Source: Ursus arctos
Lineage: Eukaryota > Chordata > Mammalia > Carnivora > Ursidae
Assembly: GCF_023065955.2 (NCBI RefSeq)
Contig: NW_026622997.1
Coordinates: 10,960,001 to 11,024,000 of the forward strand
Reading direction: 5' to 3'
Length of the DNA: 64,000 bases
Shown: positions 34,971 to 46,862 of the stretch, piece after piece
Numbering within the stretch: the stretch's first letter is position 1
Layout of the letters: each line of letters opens with the position of its first letter
The notes under the pieces: model-generated
Seen by the model: the letters and a program-made list of their open reading frames with translations, nothing else
Told to the model about the DNA's origin: nothing
Databases searched by the model: none
Program-made: the position numbers and the translations under genes

Positions 34971-35169
34971 GGTCACCTGGGTGGCTCAGTCATTTAAGCG
35001 TCTGCCTTCTGCTGAGGTCATGATCCCAGAGTACTGGGATAGAGCCCTACATCGGGCTCCCTGCTCAGCAGGGAGCCTACTTCTTCCTCTCCTTCTGCCT
35101 GCCACTCCCCCTGCTTGTGCTCTGTCCCTCTTCTCCCACTCTGTCAAATAAATAAATAAAATATTTTTT
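34971..35169 (+). mobile_element. Carnivore can-SINE (SINEC)
   Basis: Head gtcacctgggtggctcag, 'agtactgggatagagcccta', 'tgctcagcagggagcctact' and tail gtcaaataaataaataaaat. The flanks aaaaaattagttat (34957-34970) and aaaaaatcagttgcat (from 35170) are the duplicated L1 target. Confidence 0.95.
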
Positions 35170-36474
35170 AAAAAATCAGTTGCATCTCTACACACTTACA
35201 AAGAAAAATTCAAAAATAAAATTAAAAAAATTTAATAATATCAAAAAAATAAGATACATAGGACTAAATTTAACAAAAGAAACATGAGACTTGTACACTG
35301 AAAATTACAAAACATTGTTGAAAGAAATTAAAGAAGATCTATATGCATGGAAACACATCCTAGGTTCATGGATCTGAAGACCTAATACTATAAAAAATAG
35401 TAATATTCTATAAATCAATTTACAGATTCTAATGTTAATTAAAATCCCAGCTGGCTTTTGGGCAGAAATTGACAAGATGGCCCTAAAATTTATAAAAGTA
35501 CAAAGAACCCAGAATAGCCAAAACCAAAGAAAACCATAGCTGGAGGAGTTACATCTCCCAATTTCAAAACTTACCACAATGCCACAGTGATCAAGATACT
35601 GTAGAGCTGACATAAGGATAAACATATAAATGAACAGAATAGAATTAAACGTAGAGAAGTCAATCCTTTAAGGTGAATGGATTTTTGACAAGAATGACAA
35701 CACAATTTAATGGGGAAAAATAGTCTTTTCAACAAATGATGCTGGGATGACTAGATAACCATACATCAAAGAATGAAGTATTCCAATATTACACCACACA
35801 CACACACACACACACCCTCAAAATGGATCATAGACATAATGTAAGAGCTAAAACTATAAAACTCTTAGAAGAAAACATTTGAGGAAATCCTTATCACTTC
35901 AGGTTAAGCAATAGTTTCTGAGATATATAACATCAAAAAGCAAGATCAACAACAACAAAAATAGGTAAATTAGACCTCATCAAAATTTAAAACATTTTGC
36001 TGCAATAAAATGAGAAGTGAAAAGACAACCCATGCAATGTGAGAAAATAATTGCAATCATACATCTGATAAGGGACTTTATTCAAAATATGTAAAGAAGC
36101 CTACCAACTCAATAATAAAAAGATGAATAATCTAATTAAAAATGGCTAAAAGGTTTGAATAGACATTTTTCTTTAAAAAAAAGACATAAGAATGGCTAAT
36201 AAGCACATGAAATAATCCTCAATATCGTAAGTCATTGGGGAAATGCAAATTAAAACTAAAGAGGTACCATTTCACCCTCAGGAGGATGACTATAATAAAA
36301 CAACAGACAGTGACAAGGATTAGTGAGGATGTGGAGAAATTGGAACCCTTGTACTTTGCTGGTGGGAATGTAAAATGGATCAGCTGCTTTTAAAAGGCAG
36401 TTTGACAGTTCTTCAAAATGTTAAACATAGAATTACCATGTGACCCAGTGATTCCGCTCCTAAGTATATGTCTA

Positions 36475-36940
36475 GGTGAACAGAATTTTGATCCCTCAAA
36501 GATGCCCACATCTTAATTTCCAACACCAAAGGAACTTTGTGCCTGTGATTAAGTCAAGTGTCTCAAGATTGGGAGAGTTCCTGGACTATCTGTGAGTGCC
36601 CAATGTAATCATATGAGTCCTTAAAAGAGGGAGACAGGATGGTCAGAGTCAGAAAAGGTCATGTGATGATGGAAGCAGGGAGAGTTAAAGAAGTAACAAC
36701 AAGAGAAAGAGAGAAGGAGACGAAATGCTGGAAACAGAAGTGGGAGTGATGCCATTGCTGGAAGGAGCCAGGGAATGTGGGTTGGAAGTTGGAGATGGCT
36801 CTCCTGGAGCCTCTAGCAGGATAACAATCCCGCCAACACCTGATTTTAGCTCAATGAGACTGCTCTTGAACTTCAGACCTCCAAAACTAAAGATAGTAAG
36901 CCACTGTGTAGTAAATGACAGAAAACTAATACAACACCCA
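36475..36940 (+). mobile_element. Solitary MLT1-like (MaLR) LTR
   Basis: MLT1 order: 'tcaaagatgcccacatctta', 'tgtgattaagtcaagtgtct', 'gcccaatgtaatcatatgag', 'tgatgatggaagcagggaga', 'tgattttagctcaatgagac', 'ttcagacctccaaaactaaa' and 'agccactgtgtagtaaatga', ending 'gaaaactaatacaac'. It carries no internal viral sequence. It interrupts an L1 ORF2, so it is younger than that L1. Confidence 0.85.
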
Positions 36941-37733
36941 AGAGAACTGAAAGCATATGTCCACACAAGAATTCGTATACAAATGTTCTTACAGCATTTT
37001 TCACAATTACCGAAAAGTGAAAGTAACCCAAATGTCCATCAGTTGATGAATGGGTAAGCAAAATGTGGTATTTCCTAACAATAGAATGGTATTTGCAATA
37101 AGAAAAGAATGAAGTAGAGATGCATGCTACAGCATGAATAAACTTTGAAAATGTCATGCTAAGTGAAGGAAGTCCATTATTTATATGAAATGTACAGAAT
37201 GGGCAAATCCACAGGAACAGTATAAATTAGCAGGGAATGGGGAGTGACTACTAACTAACACGTATGGGATTTCATTTGAGAATGATTAAATTGTTCCAAA
37301 TTATATTGTGGCGAAAGTTGTGCAACTCTGCGAATATACTAAAATCCATTAAATTGTAGGCTTTTAAATGGATGAATTTTATGTTATGTAAGTTATATAA
37401 TAATAATAAAGGTATTAATAATCTATTACAAATACAAATGCTCACCTGATTTTACTTGACTGCAAAGTAACTCAAACATACAGCAAAAAATATTGACTTT
37501 TATCTCTCAACTGTGTTTTTGGTTTATTCTAAGCATTAGCTAACTCCACAGTGAATGCCAAGTTAATTTACCTATTTATTCACTCAAAAAATGGATGCCT
37601 ACTATGTGCCATACCCTAGCTGGACTCTGAACCATAAGTCCACTGGAATAGACTAACGGGATTACCTTTTCTAAAGTTCTTATTCTTACAAGGGCAGTGG
37701 GTCTGCCAACTTCCCCCCAACCAATCATCTATC

Positions 37734-37927
37734 TTTTTTAAAAAGATTTATTTATTGTAGAGAGAGAGCATGTGGGGCAGGGCAGAGGAAGATGGAGAGA
37801 ATCTCAATCAGACTCCTTGCTGACTGCAGAGCCTGACCCAGGGTTTGATCCCACAACCCCGAGATCATGACCTGAGCCTAAATCAAGAGTCAGGCACCTA
37901 ATTGACTGAGATTAGCCAGGCACCCCT
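37734..37927 (-). mobile_element. Carnivore can-SINE, older copy
   Basis: 'Aaaaagatttatttattgta', 'gactgcagagcctgacccag', 'gagatcatgacctgagccta' and an end in 'gattagccaggcacccctc', the head complement. The target duplication is not clear, which fits an old insertion. Confidence 0.92.
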
Positions 37928-37929
37928 CA

Positions 37930-38920
37930 TATATTGTGATATGCCAAATTTTGGCTCTTCTACTATTCCTTATGTAATAAGGATACAGATTCATTGAAAT
38001 TTGCTTGTTTGTAAGATTATTGGTCAGCTCTAAATTGTTGATACGGGTTAGGTTTAACCTGTTTATACACACACACTTCACTACTCATGCTGGAGTATTT
38101 CAAATACAGTATAATAATATTAATTAAATGCTTACATAAATAAACATGTAACTGAATTAATACTATGAAGAACATATGTAAGGAGTTAAGAGAGCAATTA
38201 TTGCCTTGTCTTTTAGGTCAAAGAAGTTCAAGGAAACAGACAAAAAATATTTCAGGAGAGTAACAACATGTGCAAAGATCTAGAGATAGGAGAATGTTTG
38301 CTCCCTGAAGAGAGATGCCCATGATGGCTGAAGTTTATGGCATGGCCAACTTTTAAGACCAGAGACTGACAGAGGCTCCTCAATATTCATTTTCAAACTT
38401 TTCATTATGAATGCCCAATTATTAATACCCATTTTTTTTAGCTGGATAGTATCTGCTTGGATTAAAGCCTCTAAACCCAGGTGTCCTTCTACAATGTGTC
38501 AGAGTAGTGTCACACCTTCGCTTTCAATCACACTACCTTCTGTGGGCCTGTCCAGCCCTGCTTCAGTCTGACTTATTTGCGAGGGAAGAGCACAGCCCAT
38601 CTCATCATCTGCCCTGTGAGTGGGATCGATGGGGTTTTTTGGCCATGTTGGAAGTCATGCTCATTCCATGGAGACCTCCCCTTGAGGAAGTGAACTTAGG
38701 CGTAAAGGGCTCTTGGCCATAATCCTACCCCGGGCATAAAGCATCATGTTTCCTTGCTACTTCCTATTCATCACAGCAGTATATCCTTACCACTTTCCAT
38801 GCCTCCACAGTGGGACATAAGATGACCACATTCTCTACTATACCTCCTCTTACCATGGAAATTGTGAGATGTAATGAGAAGTAGCAAGATTGTTCAGAAG
38901 TAAAAACCAGATGTCCACCT
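37930..38920. other. No gene or clear repeat recognised
   Basis: AT-rich DNA up to 38500, then a GC-richer stretch (38500-38720) with a 71-codon plus-strand frame lacking known domains. Confidence 0.45.
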
Positions 38921-38941
38921 TAAAAAAAACCTCCTTTATGG

Positions 38942-41458
38942 AGAATTACAGACCAATATCCCTGAAGAACATGGACACCAAAATTCTCAACAGGATCCTA
39001 GCTAATAGGCTCCAACAGTACATTAAAAGGATTGTCCATCATGACCAAATGGGATACATCCCTGGGATGCAAGGGTGGTTTAACATTCGCAAATCAATCA
39101 GTGTGATAGATCATATCAACAAGAAAAGAGTCAGGAACCATATGATCCTCTAGATTGATGCAGAAAAAGCATTTGACAAAATACAGCATCCTTTCCTGAT
39201 TAAAACACTTCAGAGTGTAGGGATAGAAGATACATTCCTCAATCTCATAAAAACCATCTATGAAAAGCCTACAGCAAATATTATTCTCAATGGGGAAAAG
39301 CTGGAAGCCTTTCCCTTAAGATCAGGAACACGACAAGGATGCCCACTCTCGCCATTATTATTCAACATAGTACTAGAAGTCCTTGCAACAGCAATCAGAC
39401 AACAAAAAGTGATAAAAAGTATCCAAATTGGCAAAGAAGTCAAACTGCCCTCTTCGCAGATGACATGATACTCTATATGGAAAATCCAAAAGACTCCACC
39501 CCCAAATTACTAGAAGTTATAGAGCAATTCAGTAATGTGGCGGGATATAAAATCAAAGCTCAGAAACCAGTTGCATTTCTATACACAAACAATGAGACTG
39601 AAGAAAGAGAAATTAGGGAATCCATTCCATTTACAACAGCACCAAAAATCATATGTTATCTCGAAATTAACTTAACCAGAGACGTAAAGGATCTATATTC
39701 TAGAAACTACAAATCAATCTTGAAAGACACTGAAGAAGACACAAAAAAATGGAAAAATATCCCATGCTCATAGATCGGAAGAATAAATATAGTTAAAGTG
39801 TCTATGCTACCCAGAGCAATCTACACTTTCAATGCCATCCCTATCAAAATACCAATGACATTTTTCAAAAAACTGGAACAAACAGCCCTTAAATTTGTGT
39901 GGAATCAGAAAAGGCCCTGAATTGCTAAGGAATTGTTGAAAAGGAAAAACAAAGCTGGGGGCATCACGTTGCCGGATTTCAAGCTATACTACAAAGCTGT
40001 GATCACAAAGACAGCATGGTACTGGCAAAAAACAGACACATAGACCAATGGAACAGAATACAGAATCCAGAAATGGACCCTCGGCTCTTTGGGCAACTAA
40101 TCTTTGACAAAGCAGGAAAAAACATCCAGTGGAAAAAAGACAGTCTTTTCAATAAATGGTGCTGGGAAAATTGGACAGCTACATGCAAAAGAATGAAACT
40201 TGACCACTCTCTCACACCATACACAAAGATAAACTCCAAATGGATGAAAGACCTCGATGTGAGACAGGAATCCATCAAAATCCTAGAGGAGAACATAGGC
40301 TGCAACCTCTTTGACATCGGCCACAGCAACTTTTTTCATGACACATCTCCAAAGGCAAGAGAAACAAAAGAAAAAATGAACTTGTGGGAATTCATCAAGA
40401 TAAAAAGGTTCTGCACAGCCAAGGAAACAGTCAAAAAAATTAAGAGGAAGCCCACAGAATGGGAGAAGATATTTGCAAATGACACTATAGGTAAAAGACT
40501 GGTATCCAAGATCTACAAAGAACTTCTCAAACTCAATACACGAGAAACAAATAATTCAATCAAAAAATGGGTGGAAGATATGAACAGACACTTTTCCAAT
40601 GAAGACATACAAATGGCTAAAAGACACATGAAAAATTTTCAAAATCGTTAGCCATCAGGGAAATTCAAATCAAAACCACAATGTGATACCACCTTACACC
40701 AGTTCGAATGGCAAAAATGGACAAGGCAAGAAACAACAAATGTTGGAGAGGATGTGAAGAAAGGGGATCCCTCTTACACTGTTGGTGGGAATGCAAGTTG
40801 GTACAGACACTTTGGAAAACAGTGTGGAGGCCCCTTAAAAAGTTAAAAATTGAGCCACCCTATGATCCAGCCGTTGCACTACTGGGTATTTACCCCAAAG
40901 ATACAGACGTAGTGAAAGGAAGGGCCATATGCACCCCAATGTTCATAGCAGCATTAGCTAAATTGTGGAAGGAGCCAAGATGCCCTTCAACAGATGACTG
41001 GATTAAGAAGATGTGGTCCATATATACAATGGAATATTACTCAGCCATCAGAAAGAACAATTGCCCAACATTTGCAGCAACATGGATGGGACTGGAGGAG
41101 ATTATGCTAAGTGAAATAAGTCAAGCAGAGAAAGACAATTATCATATGGTTTCACTCATTTATGGAACATAAGAAATAGCAGGAAGATCGGTAGGAGAAG
41201 AAGGGGAAGAATAAGGGGGGGGGGGTAAACAGAAGGGGGAATGAACCATGAGAGACTATGGACTCTGGGAAACAAACTGTTGGCTTCAGAGGGGAGGGGG
41301 ATGGGGGACTGGGATAGGCCGGTGATGGGTATTAAAGAGGGCACGTATTGCTTGGTGCACTGGGTGTTATATGCAAATAATGAATTATGGAACACTACAT
41401 CAAAAACTAAGGATATACTGTATGGTGACTAACATAACGTAATAAAAAATTATTATTA
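38942..41458 (+). mobile_element. 5'-truncated carnivore L1, best preserved copy of the window
   Basis: About 2.5 kb covering part of the reverse transcriptase domain, the rest of ORF2, a G-rich 3' UTR and the L1 terminus ('gtgcactgggtgttatatgc', 'acataacgtaataaaaaatt'). The target-site duplication aaaaaacctcctttatgg at 38924-38941 and aaaaaatctcttttatgg at 41459-41476 matches at 16 of 18 positions. Its 5' end starts inside ORF2, as expected from incomplete reverse transcription. Confidence 0.93.
38943..41172 (+). pseudogene. L1 ORF2 remnant (reverse transcriptase to C-terminus), broken
   Basis: L1 ORF2 encodes an endonuclease and reverse transcriptase. Here the endonuclease is lost to 5' truncation. 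The reverse transcriptase starts near NYRPISL and reads to a stop at 39151-39153, just before the conserved IDAEKAFDK stretch. The catalytic FADD motif is near 39455 in another frame. Later segments lie in further frames (40016-40651 and 40708-41172). The reading frame changes at least three times, so no active enzyme can be made. The C-terminus ends normally at 41172. Confidence 0.93.
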
Positions 41459-41476
41459 AAAAAATCTCTTTTATGG

Positions 41477-42905
41477 CTAAGTGTGGTTTTGTGATACACT
41501 GTGGACAACACAAGGTAAGCAGAATGGTCTTTAAAGGGAGGGGGTGTATTTTTCTATATCATTTCCTCCTTTCAGTTACCTAGAAGGTGGATACAATGAC
41601 TGGAGACTAAGCAGCCATCTTGACCATGAGTGAAAGCTGAATGTTGCAATACTAGAATAAGGTGGAAAGTGTCCAGGTCTTGGGTACCATGTTATACCAA
41701 GTCAGCCCTGGTCTGCCTATGTCTTATTTCTCTTATGTGATGAAGAAAAATTTCTATCTTATTAATCTGCTGTGATTTTAGGGTTTTTGTCCTTCATGGT
41801 TAAACATAATCTTAATTAATACATTATTAAGGATGTGTTAGCCTCTCTTACAAGTATTGGGAAGATCACAAAAGTTATGACATAATTGCCTTACAATTTA
41901 AAAGATCACTTTGTCATGTAAGGCTTGACATGGGAACAGCCCAGATATAGGGAGATGAAGTGGGAAACTATTACAATAATGTAGGTTAAAGATGCTGGTG
42001 AATTTAGACTAAAACAGTGTCAGACAAAAAGAAAAAAAATGAATTTGAGATATATTTAGGATAGAGAATCAAGAGGACTTGGTTACTGATCATTGTAGGG
42101 AGTGAAGAGAAAGGAGGTGTTAGGATGACTTCAGTCTTTCTAAGATGAGCAATGGGTGGGTTGAAGTGTTATTTCCTGAAATGGGAAACCTGGAGGAAGA
42201 ACAGTCTTAACAGAAAGATCAAGAGTTTAATTTTGGACTGAATAAGTCTGAAATGGCTGAGGCTATGGCAAGTTTGCAGTTGGAAAGGAAGAAATGGAGA
42301 CCAGAAGATAGGTTTAGGTTGGATTCACAAATTTGTGTAGTGGGATGCTGTGGATGAACACTTAAAATTCAAGGGGGTTTTGGCTGTGGCTTTTATAGCT
42401 CTGATCCAGGGCTATGCTTTATAAACTGAAGATTACGATCCCTTAGTGGTTCATGAAATCAATATTTTTTTTTACTTCATTGGCTTTATTTTTGAAAATG
42501 ACATAGAATTTAAAAATCATGATATACCACTAATAGTAAGTATAATTTAAATAAAAGTTTTATTTCCTTTTTATGTATGTATATGTAAATAGACATATAC
42601 ATATACAAGCACACACATACATACATTAGTGTGGGTACGTACATATACATGTAAGCTTCTTGGGAAGATATTTTTTTCATTTTGATCACTGATGTATATC
42701 CATTGCTTAGAATGGTAGCTGAGGGGCACTCACTAAAAATTAATGAATGAATAAATATGTGGACATGTACATATGTGTTCATTCACTGGATTGTGATGTA
42801 AAATCTATTTTTTATCATACTTATTTTGCCAATTTCAGATTTAAAAAAAATTTGTGGGAAAGATCAAAGAATTCCCAGATATCTTTTATCGTTTACCCAG
42901 ATTCC
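41477..42905. other. No gene; possible ancient repeat
   Basis: The part at 41890-42310 ('gaaactattacaataatgta', 'gaatttgagatatatttagg', 'caagaggacttggttactga', 'aaatgggaaacctggaggaa') resembles a widespread old mammalian repeat that I cannot name. The rest has short TATG-rich low complexity (42570-42645) and nothing else recognised. Confidence 0.4.
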
Positions 42906-42920
42906 CCAGAAGTTAAAATT

Positions 42921-43122
42921 TAGATTTATTTATTTGAGAGAGAGAGAAAGAGTGTGGGAGTGTGGAGGGGCAGAGGGAGAGGAAGAATCTCAAACAGACT
43001 CCCTGCCAAGCACAGAGCCTAACGGGTGGTGGGGGAGGGCTTGATCTCATGACGCTGAGATCATGACCTGAGCTGAAACCAAAAGCTGGACGCCCAACTG
43101 ACTGAGCCACCCAGGTGCCCCC
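42921..43122 (-). mobile_element. Carnivore can-SINE, older copy
   Basis: 'Tagatttatttatttgagag', 'gatctcatgacgctgagatc' and an end in 'tgagccacccaggtgccccc'. The flanks agaagttaaaatt (42908-42920) and aaaagttaacatt (43123-43135) are a diverged target-site duplication. Confidence 0.94.
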
Positions 43123-43579
43123 AAAAGTTAACATTAAGCTGCATTTGCTTTCTCTCTGCCTCTCTCTAATGTCATATATCTATATCTCTATAACTATATA
43201 CGTAGTATGTTTTCTGAACTATTCAAACATTGCCGACATAATGTCCATTTACCACTAAATCAAGATTTTCATCTTGAAAACAGTAATTATTTTATAGAAC
43301 CACGATGTAACTAACATTGAAATGGTACTATTATCTACCATAGTCTAATCTGCTCCTACCACCCCCCCTTTGGGACATAACTAGATTGTTATCTGACCAT
43401 AAAATGAAGACTATCGATGTGGACATTGATAAGTTTCCAAGATTAAGGGAAAAATCAACCCTGAAATCTTGCACTAAATATTTCCTGAGTCAAAGGTCAG
43501 GAAGGGAGATAATCAGATAATGGACAATTGGGGGAAATAAGAACAAATTTCCATTGCAATGAATTTATAATGATTAGAG

Positions 43580-43581
<2 letters not shown>

Positions 43582-43627
<46 letters not shown>
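43582..43627 (+). repeat. (GT)23 microsatellite
   Basis: A pure GT dinucleotide tract of 46 nt, the longest perfect dinucleotide repeat in the window. Confidence 0.97.
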
Positions 43628-43629
<2 letters not shown>

Positions 43630-43869
43630 TATTCTTCATATACCCCTACAATCCCCCCACGTATGCACACCAGGAACCAAGTTTGCACACACAGACAGGT
43701 GAAGCAGATAAAGCCTTACTAGAGTGATTGGAAGGGTGTCAGATTGCTCCACACTACTGGTCTTCACAGTGTGCGAATATCCAATTTTAGAGATTCATTC
43801 CTCTGCAAATACGATCTTTGGGCCATTTTTTCCTTAGGTTTCCTCTTCAGAAAACCCAGCTGAAATATT

Positions 43870-44005
43870 CTGTTCCTTCGCTGAATTTTCAAATGTTTTG
43901 TCTAAGTTATCACTTATGCTTGAGGACAAGAATCTCACTGTCAACTTTGTAGCGCTCACAGCAACCGGCACAGTGCCTGGCATATACTGGGTGGTCAACA
44001 AAACA
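43870..44005 (+). repeat. L2 LINE 3' end
   Basis: 'Cttgaggacaagaatctcac', 'cagcaaccggcacagtgcct' and 'ggcatatactgggtggtcaa' follow the L2 terminus. Confidence 0.7.
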
Positions 44006-44289
44006 TACAGAGTAGGTTAAAATATAATCATGCCTGGGAATGTTCGAAACCTAAGTCACTGATGTCAAGGGCATCCAGACTAGTTTCCTCCTGCGAGGAA
44101 AGACAGAGGGGACTCTGCGAATCCCAGATTGCCTGGACTATCAGAATATTAACAGGACATTAAAAAGAAGTCACAAATTACCAAGGTTGGATTAAGCATT
44201 CTCTAGGGTTCTTTCTCTCTTGACTCTCTCATGCTATACTTGGGGTTATGCAGGGGGCCTTTGTTATTACTTGTCATCACGTTGTGTGT

Positions 44290-44850
44290 CTTTCTGTATG
44301 CACTGCTTCAATACATCACTCTATTCCTTAAAACACTGCATGATTCTCTACTGCCGAAAGATCAAGTTCAAACCCCTTCAACTGACTTTCAAGACCCTCC
44401 CTCATCTATGCATCTTGCCTACTTTTCAGATTACTTTTCATCAGTCCCCTATTTTAAGCACCCATTTGCAGCAGAAGTTGGTCTATTTTTTCATCCCCCA
44501 CATAGTCTCTTAAATTTTTTGACTGTGCACCTTTACTCAAATTATTCTGTTCACACAGAGTTTCCAAATCCAATGGTGTCACCTTGAAGTCCCCCCATTC
44601 TTCAAAACCAAGCTCAACTACAACTTTTCCCATCTTCAATAGCAGAAGTGATGCCTTTCCTTTGAATTCTTATCAAATCTTTCATTTATAGCAACCCCAA
44701 CTCTTTCATATTGTCTTTTGTGTACTCGTGCTACTGATATCGCCAAAGTTGCATGCTCTTTGAGGATGGAGATCATTACTTAGAAATCTTTGTATCTTTT
44801 ATAAGCCTATCAAAGTGACTTGCAGCAAAATGGTAGAAGAGAACCAGCTT
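44290..44850 (+). repeat. L2 LINE fragment
   Basis: 'Tgcatgattctctactgccg', 'agatcaagttcaaacccctt', 'actttcaagaccctccctca', then 'ctttgaggatggagatcatt' and 'tttgtatcttttataagcct', in the order of the L2 3' region. Open frames of 97 and 118 codons here are chance frames in the relic. Confidence 0.72.
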
Positions 44851-44869
44851 GGTACTGCTGTACCAAGAG

Positions 44870-45025
44870 TTTCAAAGATTTATCTCATTTACTACTTGTA
44901 ACAATCCTACAAGGAGGTACTTTATCCATCATAAAGTAGGGCACAGATAAGAACTTGCTAATTATTAATACCTAGTAAGTGGTAGGAATTCATGCCCAGA
45001 TGTGTCTGATTCTAAAGTTTGTGAA
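44870..45025 (-). repeat. MIR SINE
   Basis: 'Atctcatttactacttgtaa', 'caatcctacaaggaggtact', 'tagtaagtggtaggaattca' and 'tgtctgattctaaagtttgt' match antisense MIR from the core to its tRNA-like side. Confidence 0.75.
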
Positions 45026-45099
45026 TTTCCCTACCAGAAAACATCTAACTTATATAGAATTTGCTCAGTAAATATTGATGAACACATGATAAATGGCAG

Positions 45100-45345
45100 A
45101 GGCAGTCAGTGCTCACCAAATATTCATGCACATGTCTGTATTTTCCAGCCCCTCTTGTAATTAGGTTGGGGCCACATGATGGTTCTGCCAAGGGGAAGAC
45201 GGAGACCCTTGCTTCAGATGGCTACAAGGTAGTGGAGCACTCTTCACCATAATCAGATGGTGATGTGACAGGAAATGAACTTTTATTAGTTAAATTACTG
45301 AGATTTTTAAGATTTGTCTGTTGTTAGTTACTCTGTATAATAAGG
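45100..45345 (+). repeat. Probable old LTR fragment
   Basis: 'Ttccagcccctcttgtaatt', 'aggttggggccacatgatgg' and a distal 'aaattactgagatttttaag' recall mammalian LTRs that end in a 'agccactgagatttt..gtta' motif. The family is not resolved. Confidence 0.4.
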
Positions 45346-45349
45346 TGAC

Positions 45350-46775
45350 TGAGCAAATAAACACAATTAATATGATGATATGTAATTTCAAGAGGGTCTC
45401 TTGCATTGATTTAGGTGTCCATTTGCTCATTCCTTGACATCTCATTGCTGCTCTTAGAAGGGTCAGTTAAAATCACTACTGTTCTTGAATACATGCCAGT
45501 GAATCTTTAGTCCTTGAGTACATGTATTCAGAAGTATGACTTTAAGACATATGTACATAGACTCTCATATATGCATTTATATAATTCTCATGTTAAATGA
45601 GCATTACTCTTGAACTGTATTCTATCCCTAGATGTTTACTTAGTGAAGTTAGCCATTTTTCCTTTGACCCTGGATACAAACTTAGTCAGGCCATGACATT
45701 TTCTTACTTTCACAAAATAAAAATTCCTAAAGTCATTTTAAGTCACAGTAAAGAGTCTCAATTTGGTAATAGTGTAATATTTATCTAGTAATCAACACTC
45801 TAAACTCAATTTAAATTTGAGATTTCTTCCTTTTCCCCAGCTCAGGTCTGTTGTGGATGAGAAGTCATCATTGGGAAGGGGTGGTTGTCTGGTTCTTTAT
45901 TCCATTCCCTTAGTTCCCTGGTCCTCCAGGGTTGGAACCCAGGAGGGGAATAAAGAATGTTCTCACTTGATTGACACTGTTGTGAGTAGTTGCAGTGTTC
46001 TCTTTTGACAAAAGATTAAGCTGATTTTTTCCGTTTGTAGACACTTGCATGGGTTTTTCATAGACTTCTTCCTCTATCCCTGAAGAAATCTCTCCTCTAC
46101 TCCACTAATACCAGTAGACACATCTCTGTTCCTACTTATCATTGGAAGCTCCTTCTTTGGCCTCTGGAGTTTGGTCATTCACCGCCGGTCTCTTTCTGCT
46201 GACCTGGAACTTTTAACTGGACTTTAGTTGACTCCACATTGGTTTTCCCTCTCATATGTCTTATATCCAGTCCATGAGAGACATTCATCCATCTTTAGTC
46301 CCCACAACTCTGGAGGGATAGACCATTCCCAACAAGCAACAATCTCTTCTTTACTCAGAGCTTCTGGCCAGCCAATCTCTCACCTATTAGATCTTCTTTT
46401 ATTGGACTCAGATACTGGCCCAGCAAGCCCACAAACTTCAGGGGTAACTTAAAACTCTGAGTGGTCTCCTTAAGACCTCCATTTGAATGTAAGGTAAATG
46501 GAAAAGCACCCCTACTTTGAAGGGGAGACTTACAAAACCCAATAGCTCTCTCTATAATTTTTTCCCCAAAATTCTTTATTTAACTCCCAAAAAGCTAACC
46601 GTTTATACAACATAAGAGATATATGAGTTGTATAACTATTATCTGGCCACCTCCTTTGGATACTTCTCTCCTCCTTGTGGAATCTCCCATCTCAATGCTT
46701 CAGATAACATTTCCACTTTAATGTTTAGTTAAATATGCATACTATTGCTGAGGTTAAATCTGAGTGGAGTTTGGG
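45350..46775. other. No gene or clear repeat recognised
   Basis: Unique-looking DNA. Plus-strand frames of 63-74 codons (45597, 45817, 46228) show no domain or splice context that I can support. Confidence 0.45.
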
Positions 46776-46779
46776 AGGG

Positions 46780-46862
46780 AGGGTTACTTTTTACTTTTGT
46801 ACTGTTTGATTTTTAAACAAGCTTCATGATTTCTGTAATAATTATTTAATAAAAATTACCCT
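46780..46862 (+). repeat. L1ME/HAL1-like 3' terminus
   Basis: 'Gggagggagggttacttttt', 'acttttgtactgtttgattt' and 'ttctgtaataattatttaat' correspond to the short terminus of old L1ME/HAL1 elements. Only about 80 bp remain. Confidence 0.5.

Larger units (their letters stand above)
34940..37420 (+). mobile_element. Old L1 ORF2 and 3' UTR, split by a can-SINE and an MLT1-like LTR
   Basis: The L1 order runs 'catattaaaaaattagttat' [SINE], 'actgaaaattacaaaacatt', 'aacaaatgatgctgggatga', 'gagaaaataattgcaatcat', 'acatctgataagggacttta', 'attggaacccttgtactttg', [LTR 36475-36940], 'aactgaaagcatatgtccac', 'aacccaaatgtccatcagtt' and a 3' end near 37420. Every frame is broken. Confidence 0.85.
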
